Positions 24,868-33,750 of a DNA stretch of 64,000 bases are shown in pieces. The stretch lies in NCBI RefSeq assembly GCF_900111245.1, contig NZ_FOGO01000021.1, positions 25,406 to 89,405 on the forward strand. The letters run 5' to 3'. Source of the DNA: Streptomyces qinglanensis (lineage in GTDB: Bacteria > Actinomycetota > Actinomycetes > Streptomycetales > Streptomycetaceae). Position 1 is the first letter of the stretch. Every line of letters starts with the position of its first letter. The notes under the pieces are model-generated. The model made no database searches. It was not told where the DNA came from and saw only the letters and a list, made by a program, of their open reading frames with translations. A program made the translations under genes and the position numbers.

Positions 24868-26199
24868 TCACTCCGTCGAGTACCCGGACGCGGGGGCCCG
24901 CAACGAGCCGGTGTCCTCCTCGGCGGTGGCCAGCCAGCCGCCCACCGCGAGGGCCACGGCGGCCAGCGCGGCGACAGCGCCTATTTTCAGCCGTCGGCGC
25001 CGCACGGCGGTCCGGTGCCGCGCGGATCCGGCGCGCGCCTCACCCGCGGCGCGGGGTGTGCGTGCCGTGCCGTGCGCCCCGCCGGCCAGCTCGTCCTCGC
25101 CGGGCACCCGCATGCTCGTGTGGGTGTCCCGGTTCGCGTCGGGACCGACCCGCGAGTGGACGAGGGGCACGGCGCCCCCGCCCGCGGCGGCGACCACGCC
25201 GGGATCGGCACGCCGGTCGCGCGCCGCCCCACCGGCACCGCCCGCACGGTCCGCGCCCGGTGAGCGGTCGGAGTAGGCGTCGTCGCCCCCGTACTCGTCG
25301 GGCTCGCCGTACTCGCCGTACTCGCCGTACTCTCCGAATTCGTCGCCCTGCTCGTCGATGTCGAGCGGCGGCAGCCCCTCCAGGGCCGGCAGCAGCTCGC
25401 GCAGCCGGGCCGCCAGCTCCGCGGCACGCAGCCGGGAGGCGGGCGCCTTGGCGAGGCACTGGTGGACGAGCTGCCACAGCTCGTCCGGGATGCCGGGCAG
25501 CGGCGCCACGGTCTCGGTCACATGTCTGCGCAGCACCGCACCGGGGTGGCCGCCGCCGAACGGCGTGAAGCCCGCCAGCAGTTCGTAGACGACGGTCGCC
25601 AGCGCGTAGATGTCGACGGCGGCACGCGGCGGCAGCCCCTCGACGATCTCCGGCGCCAGGTAGTCGGGGGTGCCGATGATCGAGGTGGCGCGGGTGCGGC
25701 TGGGCGAGTCGATGAGCTTGGCGACGCCGAAGTCGGTCAGCAGCGCGGGCGGCGCTCCGCCGGGCCCTTCCAGCGCCAGCGCGTCGAGCAGCACGTTCTC
25801 CGGCTTCACGTCCCGGTGCACCAGCCCGGCGGCGTGCGCGGCGGCCAGCGCGTCGGCCACGTCGGCGGCGACGGCGACCGCAGCGGCGGGTGCCAGTCGG
25901 CGGTCCCGCTCCAGGCGGGTGCGCAGATCGGTCCCCCGCACCAGGTCCATGACCAGGGCCAGTTCGTTGCCGTCCACCACCAGGTCGCGCACGCCGACGA
26001 CGCGCGGATGGTCGAGGCACAGCAGCGCACTGCGCTCCTGCACGAACCGCTCGACCAGGTCCTGGTCGGAGGCGAGGTCCTCACGCAGCAACTTGATGGC
26101 GACGGGACCCTCCGGTCCGTCACCGAGCCACACTGTTCCGGCGCTGCCGCGGCCGAGGATGCGGTGTGCCGTGTAGCGACTGCCGATCTTCCGTGCCAT
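24868..26199 (-). CDS. pkaB: Membrane-anchored Ser/Thr protein kinase (PkaB-like)
   Basis: A 443-residue Hanks-type kinase. The glycine loop LGRGSAGTV is at 15-23, catalytic Lys at K36, HRDVKPEN at 128-135, DFG at 156-158 and APE at 182-184, so the kinase core (about 9-270) is complete and should be active. An acidic/Gly/Tyr-rich linker has an EYGEYGEYGEPDEYGG repeat. A single membrane helix follows near 400-423 and a short external tail of about 20 residues without PASTA domains. The order relative to pkaA matches the S. coelicolor pkaA/pkaB pair as I remember it. It lies 165 bp downstream of pkaA on the same strand. Confidence 0.9.
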   Translation of the reverse strand: MARKIGSRYTAHRILGRGSAGTVWLGDGPEGPVAIKLLREDLASDQDLVERFVQERSALLCLDHPRVVGVRDLVVDGNELALVMDLVRGTDLRTRLERDRRLAPAAAVAVAADVADALAAAHAAGLVHRDVKPENVLLDALALEGPGGAPPALLTDFGVAKLIDSPSRTRATSIIGTPDYLAPEIVEGLPPRAAVDIYALATVVYELLAGFTPFGGGHPGAVLRRHVTETVAPLPGIPDELWQLVHQCLAKAPASRLRAAELAARLRELLPALEGLPPLDIDEQGDEFGEYGEYGEYGEPDEYGGDDAYSDRSPGADRAGGAGGAARDRRADPGVVAAAGGGAVPLVHSRVGPDANRDTHTSMRVPGEDELAGGAHGTARTPRAAGEARAGSARHRTAVRRRRLKIGAVAALAAVALAVGGWLATAEEDTGSLRAPASGYSTE

Positions 26200-26364
26200 G
26201 GCGACAAAGCTACGCGGCGGGGCCCGGGTTGGGAGCCCCGGATGCCGGTAACTGTCACTTCTGTGGGGGAAATCCCCCTTCAGGTGTCGACAAATCCCCA
26301 TGGTCGCCGGTGCTCGGGTCCGGCGCCCCGGGATTCCGGTTCGGCTGTCGGGCGGACCGGACCC

Positions 26365-28086
26365 TCAGTTGTTGACCTTGTCGAAGAAGTCCCCGATCTC
26401 GCGGAACACGTCCTTCGTGGACTCCCAGAAACTCTTGCCGTCGGCCCACCACTGCGGAGCATCCGTCAGGTTCCAGATCAGCACTCCGGCCACCACGAGG
26501 ATGACGATGAGGAACAGGCACCCCTTGAGGCAGCCCAGCCCCGGGATGCGCATGGGGTTGGCGCTGCGCTGCCGGGGCTCGCGGCGCTGCCGGGGCTCGC
26601 GCGGCGGCCCCCCTTGCCGCGGATCCCGCTGCGGCCGGGGCTCCCGGCCCCTGGGCGGCTGCGGCTCGTAGCGCTGCGGGGGCTGTTGCGCGGGCGGCTG
26701 CTGCCCGTACTGGCCGTACTGCCCCTGCCGGCCGTACTGCTGCCCGTAGTCCTGGCGGCCGGGAGGCGGCGGCGGGGCCTGCCGCTGGGGACGGCGGCGC
26801 AGCGGATCCATGCTGGGGTCGAGCGGCTGGAACTGGGTCTGCTCGTTGCGGTCCCGGGCCGCGCGCAACTGGCTCTCCCACGGGTGGGGGCCGTCCTGCT
26901 GCGGAGCTCCGCCCTGCGGCGGACCGCCCGGAACCGGCGGCATGACCCGGGTGGAGTCGGCACTGCCGCCCTGACCCCCTTGGCCGCCCTGGCCGTAACC
27001 GCCCTGCGGACTGCCGGTCTGCGGCAGCACATTGGTCTCGGCCGACGGGTCGTACGGGCCGGGTGCGCCGTGCGGGCCGCCGGTCTGCGGCAGCACGTCG
27101 GTCTGCGCCGCGGGATCGTACTGCCCGCCACCCCCCGCCGGGGCGCCGGGCGCGGAACCCGGAACGGGTGCGGGCGCGGGGTCCGGCGCCAGCAGCGCGG
27201 CCACCCCGAGCGCGGCACCGGCGGCCTGCGGCGTGGCCTGGGCGCCGATGCCGCCCGCGACGGCGCGCAGGCCGCGCGCCAGGTTCTCCGCGCTGGGCCG
27301 CTCGTCGGGGTTCTTGCGCAGGCAGTGCTCGATGACCGTCCACAGCGGGTCGGGGAGGTTCGCGGGGCGCTCGGGCTCCTGCGCCAGATGCTGGTGCAGG
27401 ACGGCGAGGGCGCTGTCCCCGCTGAACGGCGGATAGCCGCTGACCAGCTCGTACAGCAGGATGCCCGCGCCGTAGACGTCCACCGCCGAGGTCTGCGGGC
27501 GACCCTCGGCCGACTCCGGCGCGACGTAGGCAGGGGTGCCGACGAACTCCTGGGTGCGGGTCAGCCCGGGCGAGTCGGCGAGCCGGGCGATGCCGAAGTC
27601 GGTGAGCATCGGGCGCATGCCGTTCCCGTCCTCGGTGAGCAGGACGTTCGCGGGCTTCAGGTCCCGGTGCACGACGCCGTCGGCGTGGCTGGCGGCCAGT
27701 GCGTCGGCCACCTGTGCGGTGACCAGGCAGGCGGCGATGGGCGAGAACGGGCCGTTCTCCCGCAGGTAGCGATGCAGGTCGGGGCCCTCGACGAGGTCCA
27801 TCACGAGCGCCAGCAGATCGCCTTCGACCACGAGGTCGCGGGTTCTGACGATGTTGTGGTGCGTCAGCCGCAGCAGCACGGAGCGCTCCCGCAGGAAGCG
27901 CATCACCACGTCGGGGTCGTTGGCCAGCTCCTCCTTGAGGACCTTGATCGCGACGGTCTCGCCGGGCTGCCCGGCCACCGCCGCCTCCGAGCCCGCCGTC
28001 TCGCGCTGGCGGGCCCGCCAGACGGTGCCCGTGGCGCCGCGCCCCAGCGGCTCTTCGAGCAGGTACTTGCTGCCTACCGGCCGCAC
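26365..28086 (-). CDS. pkaA: Membrane-anchored Ser/Thr protein kinase (PkaA-like)
   Basis: 573 residues from a GTG at 28086, with GGGAG 8 bp upstream; an overlapping ATG is out of frame. The kinase core is complete: LGRGATGTV, K48, HRDLKPAN at 140-147, DFG at 163-165. An insertion of about 18 residues (RETAGSEAAVAGQPGE) before the Lys-bearing strand matches the PkaA-type sequence. After about residue 280 comes a long Pro/Gln/Gly linker with DVLPQTGG-type repeats, then an Arg-rich stretch, one membrane helix (CLFLIVILVVAGVLIW) and a short outer tail rich in aromatics. A likely -10 (TATTGT, minus strand 28124-28129) lies about 40 bp upstream. The neighbouring divergent FHA protein is a natural phosphothreonine-binding partner. 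Confidence 0.9.
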   Translation of the reverse strand: MRPVGSKYLLEEPLGRGATGTVWRARQRETAGSEAAVAGQPGETVAIKVLKEELANDPDVVMRFLRERSVLLRLTHHNIVRTRDLVVEGDLLALVMDLVEGPDLHRYLRENGPFSPIAACLVTAQVADALAASHADGVVHRDLKPANVLLTEDGNGMRPMLTDFGIARLADSPGLTRTQEFVGTPAYVAPESAEGRPQTSAVDVYGAGILLYELVSGYPPFSGDSALAVLHQHLAQEPERPANLPDPLWTVIEHCLRKNPDERPSAENLARGLRAVAGGIGAQATPQAAGAALGVAALLAPDPAPAPVPGSAPGAPAGGGGQYDPAAQTDVLPQTGGPHGAPGPYDPSAETNVLPQTGSPQGGYGQGGQGGQGGSADSTRVMPPVPGGPPQGGAPQQDGPHPWESQLRAARDRNEQTQFQPLDPSMDPLRRRPQRQAPPPPPGRQDYGQQYGRQGQYGQYGQQPPAQQPPQRYEPQPPRGREPRPQRDPRQGGPPREPRQRREPRQRSANPMRIPGLGCLKGCLFLIVILVVAGVLIWNLTDAPQWWADGKSFWESTKDVFREIGDFFDKVNN

Positions 28087-28460
28087 GTCATGCGCTCCCT
28101 GGTCTCGTTCTGCAATCCCGCCCACAATAGTGCCGCCGCGCAAGGCGGCGCCGAGGCCCGCACCCGCTCCCGGGCACGCGCGTGCCGGCGCACCGCACCG
28201 GACACGAGCCAGTGCCCGGTGGGCACGCCTGGCCGGACGACTCCCCCGGAAGACGCACGCGGGGTGGCGATGGTTGCGGCGGCGCCGTCGCCCGGTCAAG
28301 ATCATCAGCGCGGCAGAATCAGGCGGATGGCCAGGACCGGCTCCGCTGTCGGTCGCGGGTGCGAGTATGCATGCAGTGGTACGGACGATGTGCCGGCGCG
28401 TGAGCGCGGTGGGTGGGCTGCCCGCCGAGCGCGCGGCGCGGACGGGACCTGGAGGCGCAG
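28087..28460. other. Divergent spacer between pkaA and the FHA gene
   Basis: 374 bp with no supportable gene. Possible -10 for pkaA at 28124-28129 (minus strand TATTGT) and a GGAGG Shine-Dalgarno at 28451-28455 for the FHA gene. No clear operator was seen. Confidence 0.5.
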
Positions 28461-31400
28461 ATGCAGATCCGGCTGACTGTCGCGCCGGCGCCACGTGGCG
28501 CGCGCGGCACGGCGGACGCGGGCGGGGGCCGCACGGGACCGGCCGCACACCCCGCCACCCGGCCGCAGTCGGCGCAGCCCCACCCGGCCCAGCCGGCCGG
28601 ACAGGCGAACGTACTGGTCACGGCACCGGCGGGCACCGTGCTCTCGGCGGTGACCAGCGCGCTGGCGACCTCGGCCGCGGCAGCGCTGGCCGCCGCGCCC
28701 TCCGCGTCCGGCCCGTCCGGGGGTTCCGGACCCTCCGGGGGTGAGGCGGCGGGCCAGGAGGAGGCCGCGCAGGAGCCGGTGGTCGTCTACGCCGGGACCC
28801 GGCGGCTCGACCCGCACCGCCAGATCATCGGCGAGCCCCCGCTGCTGGACGGCGCGCTCATCTCTCTGCACGCCCCCGTCGCTCCTGCCGCGCTCCCCGC
28901 GCACGGCGCCGCCGTCACGGCACTGACGGCGTACGGCTCGGCCCGAGCCCGGCTGCACGTCACCGGCGGCCCCGACGCGGGCGGCATCCACCTGCTGCAG
29001 GGCGGCACGGTCCACCTCGGGCGCTCCGCGGAGGCCGACGTCCCGCTGGACGACCCCGACGTCTCCCGGCTGCACTGCGCCGTCACCGTGACCGACGGCG
29101 GCACGGTCACCGTCACCGACCTCGGCTCCACCAACGGCACCACGGTCGACGGCGCTCCGGTCGGCCGGCAGCCCGTCCTGCTGCGCCCCGGCGCCACGCT
29201 GCGCATCGGCGAGACGACCGTCCGGCTGGAGGCCGCCGCCCGCACCGGCCCGCACGCGGACGCCGCCGGGGCGGATCCGTCCGCGTCCGGCCAAGACGCG
29301 CCGCTGGCCCTGCCCACGGCGCCGGACGGCGAGGGACGGCTCCGCCTCGCCCCCCTCGCCCCCGAGCGGCCCGCCGGGGTCGGCGCCGCCGCCGGACCGG
29401 GCACGGGGACGGGCACGGGCGCGGGCGCGGGGACGGCCGCATCCGGCGACGTGCCCGGTCCCCGCGAGGGCTCCGGCCGAGGGACCGAGCACTGGGGTAC
29501 GGGAGACGGCCCGGGCCGCTCCGCGCACTCCTACGCACCGGCGTCCGGCGGCCCCTTCCCCGGGGCCGGCATGACGCACAGCGCGGGCCTCGTACCACCC
29601 GGCGGCCCCGATGCCGGTGCCGCCCGACCGGCGGCGGACGGCGGGGAGGCCGCGGCCCGCAGAAGCCGGGGACTGAGTGCCTGGGCACGGCGCCTCACGG
29701 CCCGCGCGGAGCCCGCCGGGCCCGGCGCGGCGCCCGGCGGCGGATCGCGGCACCCCGACCCGGACCCGCACGGGCCGACGCGCTACGGCTCCGGCACCGC
29801 GAGCGGCTACGCGGCGCACCCGGCCGAGGGCTTCGGGAACCGTCAGGAGGCCGCAGCCGACAGCCTGTCCACGCCGCCCGGCAGTGCGAAGCGCTGGCCG
29901 GACCCGGCCTCGGTGCTGCTGAGCGCCCTGGGCCCGGGCCCTCGGCTGTGGGAGCGGGGCCCGGACCATCCGGACGCGCTGACGGTGCGGCTCGGCATCG
30001 CGCACCGCAGCGGCGGGCACGGCGATGCGGTCACCGCCGACCTGCGCCGGGCGGGCGCGCTCGGGCTGGCGGGACCACGGGCGCGGCTGGCCGGACTGGC
30101 ACGGTCCGTGCTCGCGCAGTTGACGGCCCTGCACGGGCCCAGCGCACTGGAGGTCGTCCTGCTGTCGGCCGACCCGGCGCGCAGCGCCCGGGAGCGGCAG
30201 CAGGAGTGGGCGTGGCTCGGCTGGCTGCCCCATCTGCGTCCGGCGCACGGCCAGGACTGCGGGCTGCTGACGGCCTACGACCACGACCAGGCGGCCGCGC
30301 GCACCGCGGAGCTGGTACGGCGGCTGGAGGCCCAGGGCTCGGCCCCCCGCCGCGCGGGCGCCCGCGGCCCCGCCGCGGTCGTGGTGGTGGACGGCGACCC
30401 CGGATCCGCGGAGCTGCGCGCGTGCGCGGCCCGGCTGGCGCGGGAGGGCCCGGCCGCGGGTATCCATCTGCTCTGCCTGGCCGAGACGCCGCCCGCCAGT
30501 CCGTCCTCGCCCCTGACCGCGACCCTCGAAGCGGCGAACGACGCCTGCCCCGGGTTCGCCGAGTGCGGCACGGTGGCGCTGCTGAGCGGCGACGTCGCCA
30601 CGGCGGTCAAGGTCCTGCACCCCGCCCGCCGGGCCGCACCGCACGGCACCCCGGAGAGTCCGGACGGACCGGCCGATCGGACCGGACGGACCGGCGGCCG
30701 GGACGGGCAGGCCGCACGGGACGACGGGCGGAACGGCGGACAGGACGCATACGCTCCCCGGGACGCACACGCTCCCCGGGACGGACACAGCGCCCCGGCG
30801 CGCGGACAGAAGCGGCAGGACGGCGGCCGGGACCCGGCTCCTGCCGGGGCGGCGCCTGCGGCTCCCGGCGGAGAAGCTGCGCTCCGCGGAGAAGCCGCGG
30901 CTCCCGGCGGGGAACCGCAGGACAGGCCCGGACCGGCCGCGGCGGGAGGCGCCCCGGGGGCGCCGGGCGGGCCCGTGGCCACCGTGGACGCGGTGTCGGC
31001 GGCGTGGGCCGAGCGGTTCGCCCGGGCGCTGGCCCCGCTGCGGGAACCGGAGGGCACGGGGGCCGACACCTCGGCGGCCCCGACCGTGACCCTGCCGGAG
31101 CAGTGCCGGCTGCTGGAGGAGCTGGGGCTGGCCCGGGCGACCCCGGCCGCGCTGCTCGCCCGCTGGTCGGAGCGGGCCGCCGTCACGGGCCGGGTCCCGC
31201 TGGTGTTCGGTGCCGGTCCGCACGGACCGCTGGAGGCCGACCTCTCGGACCTGTCGGCGCTGCCCGCCGGGATGGCACCCGCCGTCCCCGAGGGCGACTC
31301 CGGCGGAGCGGGCCGCGCCCTGCCGGGGCACGCCTTCGTCAGCGGCGGCCCCGGATCCGGCAAGACCGAACTGCTCCGCTCGCTGGCGGCCTCCCTCGCC

Positions 31401-32822
31401 GCCGGGGAACGCCCGGACCGGCTCGCGCTGGTGCTGGTGGACGGCGCGGGTGCGGACGCCGGGGACGGGCTGCGGGTGTGCGAGGAACTGCCGCACACCA
31501 CCGCGCGGCTGACGGCGGGCGACCCGGTGCGGATGCGGCAGTTCGCGCAGTCGCTGAGCGCCGAGCTGAAGCGGCGGGCCGAGCTGATCGGTGACGAGAG
31601 CAGCTTCGAGGAGTATGTGCGGTCGGCCGCCCGCCCCTCCGGACGGGTGGTGGCGCCGCGGCAGGCGCCGGAGCGGGGACCGGTACGGGAGGCGGCCGCC
31701 GAGCCGCGGGCCGGGGAGGACGTGCAGGTCCCGGCCCCCGCCCGGGCGCCCGAGGAGCGGGCTGCCGTGGCCGCCCAGCGGCCCCGGGGGCACGGCGGCG
31801 GAGCCCCGGAGGACCGCGCCGCAGGCGGGAGCGGAGCCCAGGGCGGCGGAAGGCCCGGAGCCGGAGGCGGCGGAGGGCTGGAGGCGCTGCCGCAGCAGGC
31901 CGGAGCACCTGACGAGCCCGTCGGGGCGCTCTCCGCGGCCGAGGGCGGGGCGGCCCGGCGGCCGGACCCGGGCGACCGGTCCGGCCAGGCCGGCACCGGC
32001 GGAGCCCCGGAGCCCGAGCCGGACGGCACCCGGCGCACGCTCCGGCTGCGGCGCACCGACCCGCGGCCCGGGGACCGGCTCCCCGCGGACGCGGAACCGG
32101 GTACGGAGGCGGCATCCCGCGCCGAGGCAGCCCGGGCCGAGGCGTCCCGTACGGAAGGATCCCGCGCCGAAGGGCCCCGTGCTGCGGCGTCCCGCAGCGA
32201 TTCCCGGTATGCCGAGGGGCAGGACGGCGACGCCGCGGCGCCCTCGCTGACCTCGCCCTCCCCGCTGGGCCCCGGCGGCGTGCCGCCCCGGCTCGTGGTG
32301 CTGGTGGACGACTTCGACACGCTGGTCGACCCGGCGCTGGGCAACCCCGGCCGCCCCGCGGCCGGTTCGGTGGTCCGGGCGCTGGAGGCGGTGGCCCGGG
32401 CGGGGAGCCGGCTCGGCGTGCATGTGATCGCGGCGACCGGCCGCGCCGACCGGACGGTGCACACGGCACCGGCCCGTACGGCGGCGCTGCACGTGGAGCT
32501 GACCGGCGGCGAACGCGGCGCGGAGGGCACCCCGCGCGGCCGGGGCACGCTGACGCTGCGTCAGCGCCGGGGCCCGGAGGGCACCGTGGTCGGCGGAGTG
32601 CCGGTCGCCTTCCAGGCGGGCCGGGTCACCGGCCGGATCCCCCGGACGGCGACACTGCGGCCCACGGTGGTGCCGTTGGACTGGGCGCGCGCCGGGGATC
32701 CGCCCGCGCGCCGCCAGGTGCGGGAGCTGGGCAACGGGCCGACCGATCTGGCGCTGCTGGCCAGCGCGATGGAGCGGGCGGCCCGCCAGGTGGCTCCGGG
32801 AGCCGCATCGGGCCCGGCGTAG
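28461..32822 (+). CDS. FHA domain protein with FtsK/SpoIIIE (EssC-like) ATPase modules
   Basis: A 1453-residue protein, ATG behind GGAGG. An N-terminal ubiquitin-like segment (MQIRLTV...VLVTAPAGTVLSAV) and a second small beta-rich stretch are followed by an FHA domain (about 163-257: LGRSAEADVPLDDPDVSRLHC and STNGTTVDG), which binds phosphothreonine. After a long disordered region come two P-loop-like modules: a degenerate one around 490-720, and one with a proper Walker A (GGPGSGKT, residues 962-969) and Walker B (LVVLVDDFD, 1278-1286), separated by about 230 residues of Gly/Pro/Glu-rich insert. FHA plus FtsK/SpoIIIE ATPase resembles EssC/EccC of type VII secretion, but no WxG genes are nearby. 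The adjacent kinases may phosphorylate or recruit it. Confidence 0.8.
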   Translation: MQIRLTVAPAPRGARGTADAGGGRTGPAAHPATRPQSAQPHPAQPAGQANVLVTAPAGTVLSAVTSALATSAAAALAAAPSASGPSGGSGPSGGEAAGQEEAAQEPVVVYAGTRRLDPHRQIIGEPPLLDGALISLHAPVAPAALPAHGAAVTALTAYGSARARLHVTGGPDAGGIHLLQGGTVHLGRSAEADVPLDDPDVSRLHCAVTVTDGGTVTVTDLGSTNGTTVDGAPVGRQPVLLRPGATLRIGETTVRLEAAARTGPHADAAGADPSASGQDAPLALPTAPDGEGRLRLAPLAPERPAGVGAAAGPGTGTGTGAGAGTAASGDVPGPREGSGRGTEHWGTGDGPGRSAHSYAPASGGPFPGAGMTHSAGLVPPGGPDAGAARPAADGGEAAARRSRGLSAWARRLTARAEPAGPGAAPGGGSRHPDPDPHGPTRYGSGTASGYAAHPAEGFGNRQEAAADSLSTPPGSAKRWPDPASVLLSALGPGPRLWERGPDHPDALTVRLGIAHRSGGHGDAVTADLRRAGALGLAGPRARLAGLARSVLAQLTALHGPSALEVVLLSADPARSARERQQEWAWLGWLPHLRPAHGQDCGLLTAYDHDQAAARTAELVRRLEAQGSAPRRAGARGPAAVVVVDGDPGSAELRACAARLAREGPAAGIHLLCLAETPPASPSSPLTATLEAANDACPGFAECGTVALLSGDVATAVKVLHPARRAAPHGTPESPDGPADRTGRTGGRDGQAARDDGRNGGQDAYAPRDAHAPRDGHSAPARGQKRQDGGRDPAPAGAAPAAPGGEAALRGEAAAPGGEPQDRPGPAAAGGAPGAPGGPVATVDAVSAAWAERFARALAPLREPEGTGADTSAAPTVTLPEQCRLLEELGLARATPAALLARWSERAAVTGRVPLVFGAGPHGPLEADLSDLSALPAGMAPAVPEGDSGGAGRALPGHAFVSGGPGSGKTELLRSLAASLAAGERPDRLALVLVDGAGADAGDGLRVCEELPHTTARLTAGDPVRMRQFAQSLSAELKRRAELIGDESSFEEYVRSAARPSGRVVAPRQAPERGPVREAAAEPRAGEDVQVPAPARAPEERAAVAAQRPRGHGGGAPEDRAAGGSGAQGGGRPGAGGGGGLEALPQQAGAPDEPVGALSAAEGGAARRPDPGDRSGQAGTGGAPEPEPDGTRRTLRLRRTDPRPGDRLPADAEPGTEAASRAEAARAEASRTEGSRAEGPRAAASRSDSRYAEGQDGDAAAPSLTSPSPLGPGGVPPRLVVLVDDFDTLVDPALGNPGRPAAGSVVRALEAVARAGSRLGVHVIAATGRADRTVHTAPARTAALHVELTGGERGAEGTPRGRGTLTLRQRRGPEGTVVGGVPVAFQAGRVTGRIPRTATLRPTVVPLDWARAGDPPARRQVRELGNGPTDLALLASAMERAARQVAPGAASGPA

Positions 32823-32950
32823 GCGCGTGCGCCCGGCGAAGGCGCATCGGCACAGGCGCATCGGGCCCGGCGTAGGCGCGTGCGCCCGGCGAAGGCGCAT
32901 CGGCACAGGCGCATCGGGCCCGGCGCAGGCACAGTGCGCCCGGCGACGGG
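32805..32950. repeat. 53-bp tandem repeat spanning the FHA gene stop
   Basis: Units start GCATCGGGCC at 32805, 32858 and 32911, a strict 53-bp period; copies 1 and 2 are identical and copy 3 diverges after about 20 bp. The first unit contains the last codons and TAG stop of the FHA gene. It fills most of the convergent spacer to the GtrA gene. Confidence 0.95.
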
Positions 32951-32977
32951 CGGATCTCCGGGGCGGCCGTCTGCCCG

Positions 32978-33610
32978 TCACCCGGCCCCCGCCCCGCCGT
33001 CGATCCGCGACCGCTCCCACGTGGCCGACGCGCCGTCCGTGCCGGACGCACCCTCGGGCACGGCGGCGGCGGACCGGCCGGCGGCGGCGGACCGGCCGGA
33101 GGCAGCGGACCGGCCGGACGCGGCGGTCCCGGCGTGCCCGGTCACCCGGGCTGGTCCCCGCATGCCGGAGAAGACCAGGGTGCGCGTCCCCCAGAAGCGG
33201 ACGGCGGTCCCCAGCACCAGACCCACTCCGGCGCCGGAGACGACGTCGGCGAGGGTGGAGGTCAGTCCCAACACCTGCCGGGAGACACCGAGGCAGCCGA
33301 GCTGCACGGCCCCGCCCGCCGCGTTGACCAGGACGAAGACGCCGAACCTCCGCCAGCCTCCGGTCACCCGGCGGCCGCGCAGCCGGTAGGGGCCCAGCGC
33401 GTTGCCGGTGTAGGCGACGGCGACGCCCGCCACGAAGGACAGGGCCTTGGCGTACATCGGATCCATCCCGACAGGGCCGCGCAGCCAGAGGAAGCCGCCG
33501 AGGTCGGCGAGGAAGGCGAAGACACCGACGGCGGCGAACCCGGCGAGCTCCGCGCAGAAGGCGCGGAGCCGCGGCGGCAGCCGGGAGGCGGGGGCGCTCC
33601 GCGCCCTCAC
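32978..33610 (-). CDS. GtrA family membrane protein
   Basis: 210 residues from a GTG at 33610 with GGAGGGG 8 bp upstream. Four hydrophobic helices with the GtrA features GFAAVGVFAFLADLGGFLWL, FVAGVAVAYTGNALGPYRL, FVLVNAAGGAVQLG and the final VGLVLGTAVRFWGTRTLVF. The C-terminal ~50 residues are Ala/Ser/Gly-rich with a repeated ASGRSAA unit. GtrA proteins are thought to help flip polyprenyl-phosphate sugars or act with glycosyltransferases; in mycobacteria a GtrA protein lies near the arabinan donor genes. It is first in a leftward group with a UbiA-type enzyme and a PAP2 phosphatase, supporting a role in polyprenyl-phospho-arabinose handling. Confidence 0.85.
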   Translation of the reverse strand: MRARSAPASRLPPRLRAFCAELAGFAAVGVFAFLADLGGFLWLRGPVGMDPMYAKALSFVAGVAVAYTGNALGPYRLRGRRVTGGWRRFGVFVLVNAAGGAVQLGCLGVSRQVLGLTSTLADVVSGAGVGLVLGTAVRFWGTRTLVFSGMRGPARVTGHAGTAASGRSAASGRSAAAGRSAAAVPEGASGTDGASATWERSRIDGGAGAG

Positions 33611-33640
33611 GGCGCGGCCCCTCCGCCCCCCGGCCCCTCG

Positions 33641-33749
33641 GACGCGCACGGCTCCGGCCTCGCCGACGCGCACGGCTCCGGACCGCCAGGACACACCCGG
33701 TTCCGGGCGCGCCGACGCGCACGGCTCCGGAGCTCGCGGACGCGCACGG
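33641..33749. repeat. Four dispersed copies of GACGCGCACGG(CTCCGG)
   Basis: Copies begin at 33641, 33665, 33714 and 33739; the first three extend to GACGCGCACGGCTCCGG and the last is truncated. They fill the 140-bp spacer between the GtrA start and the UbiA stop. Confidence 0.85.
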
Positions 33750-33750
33750 T

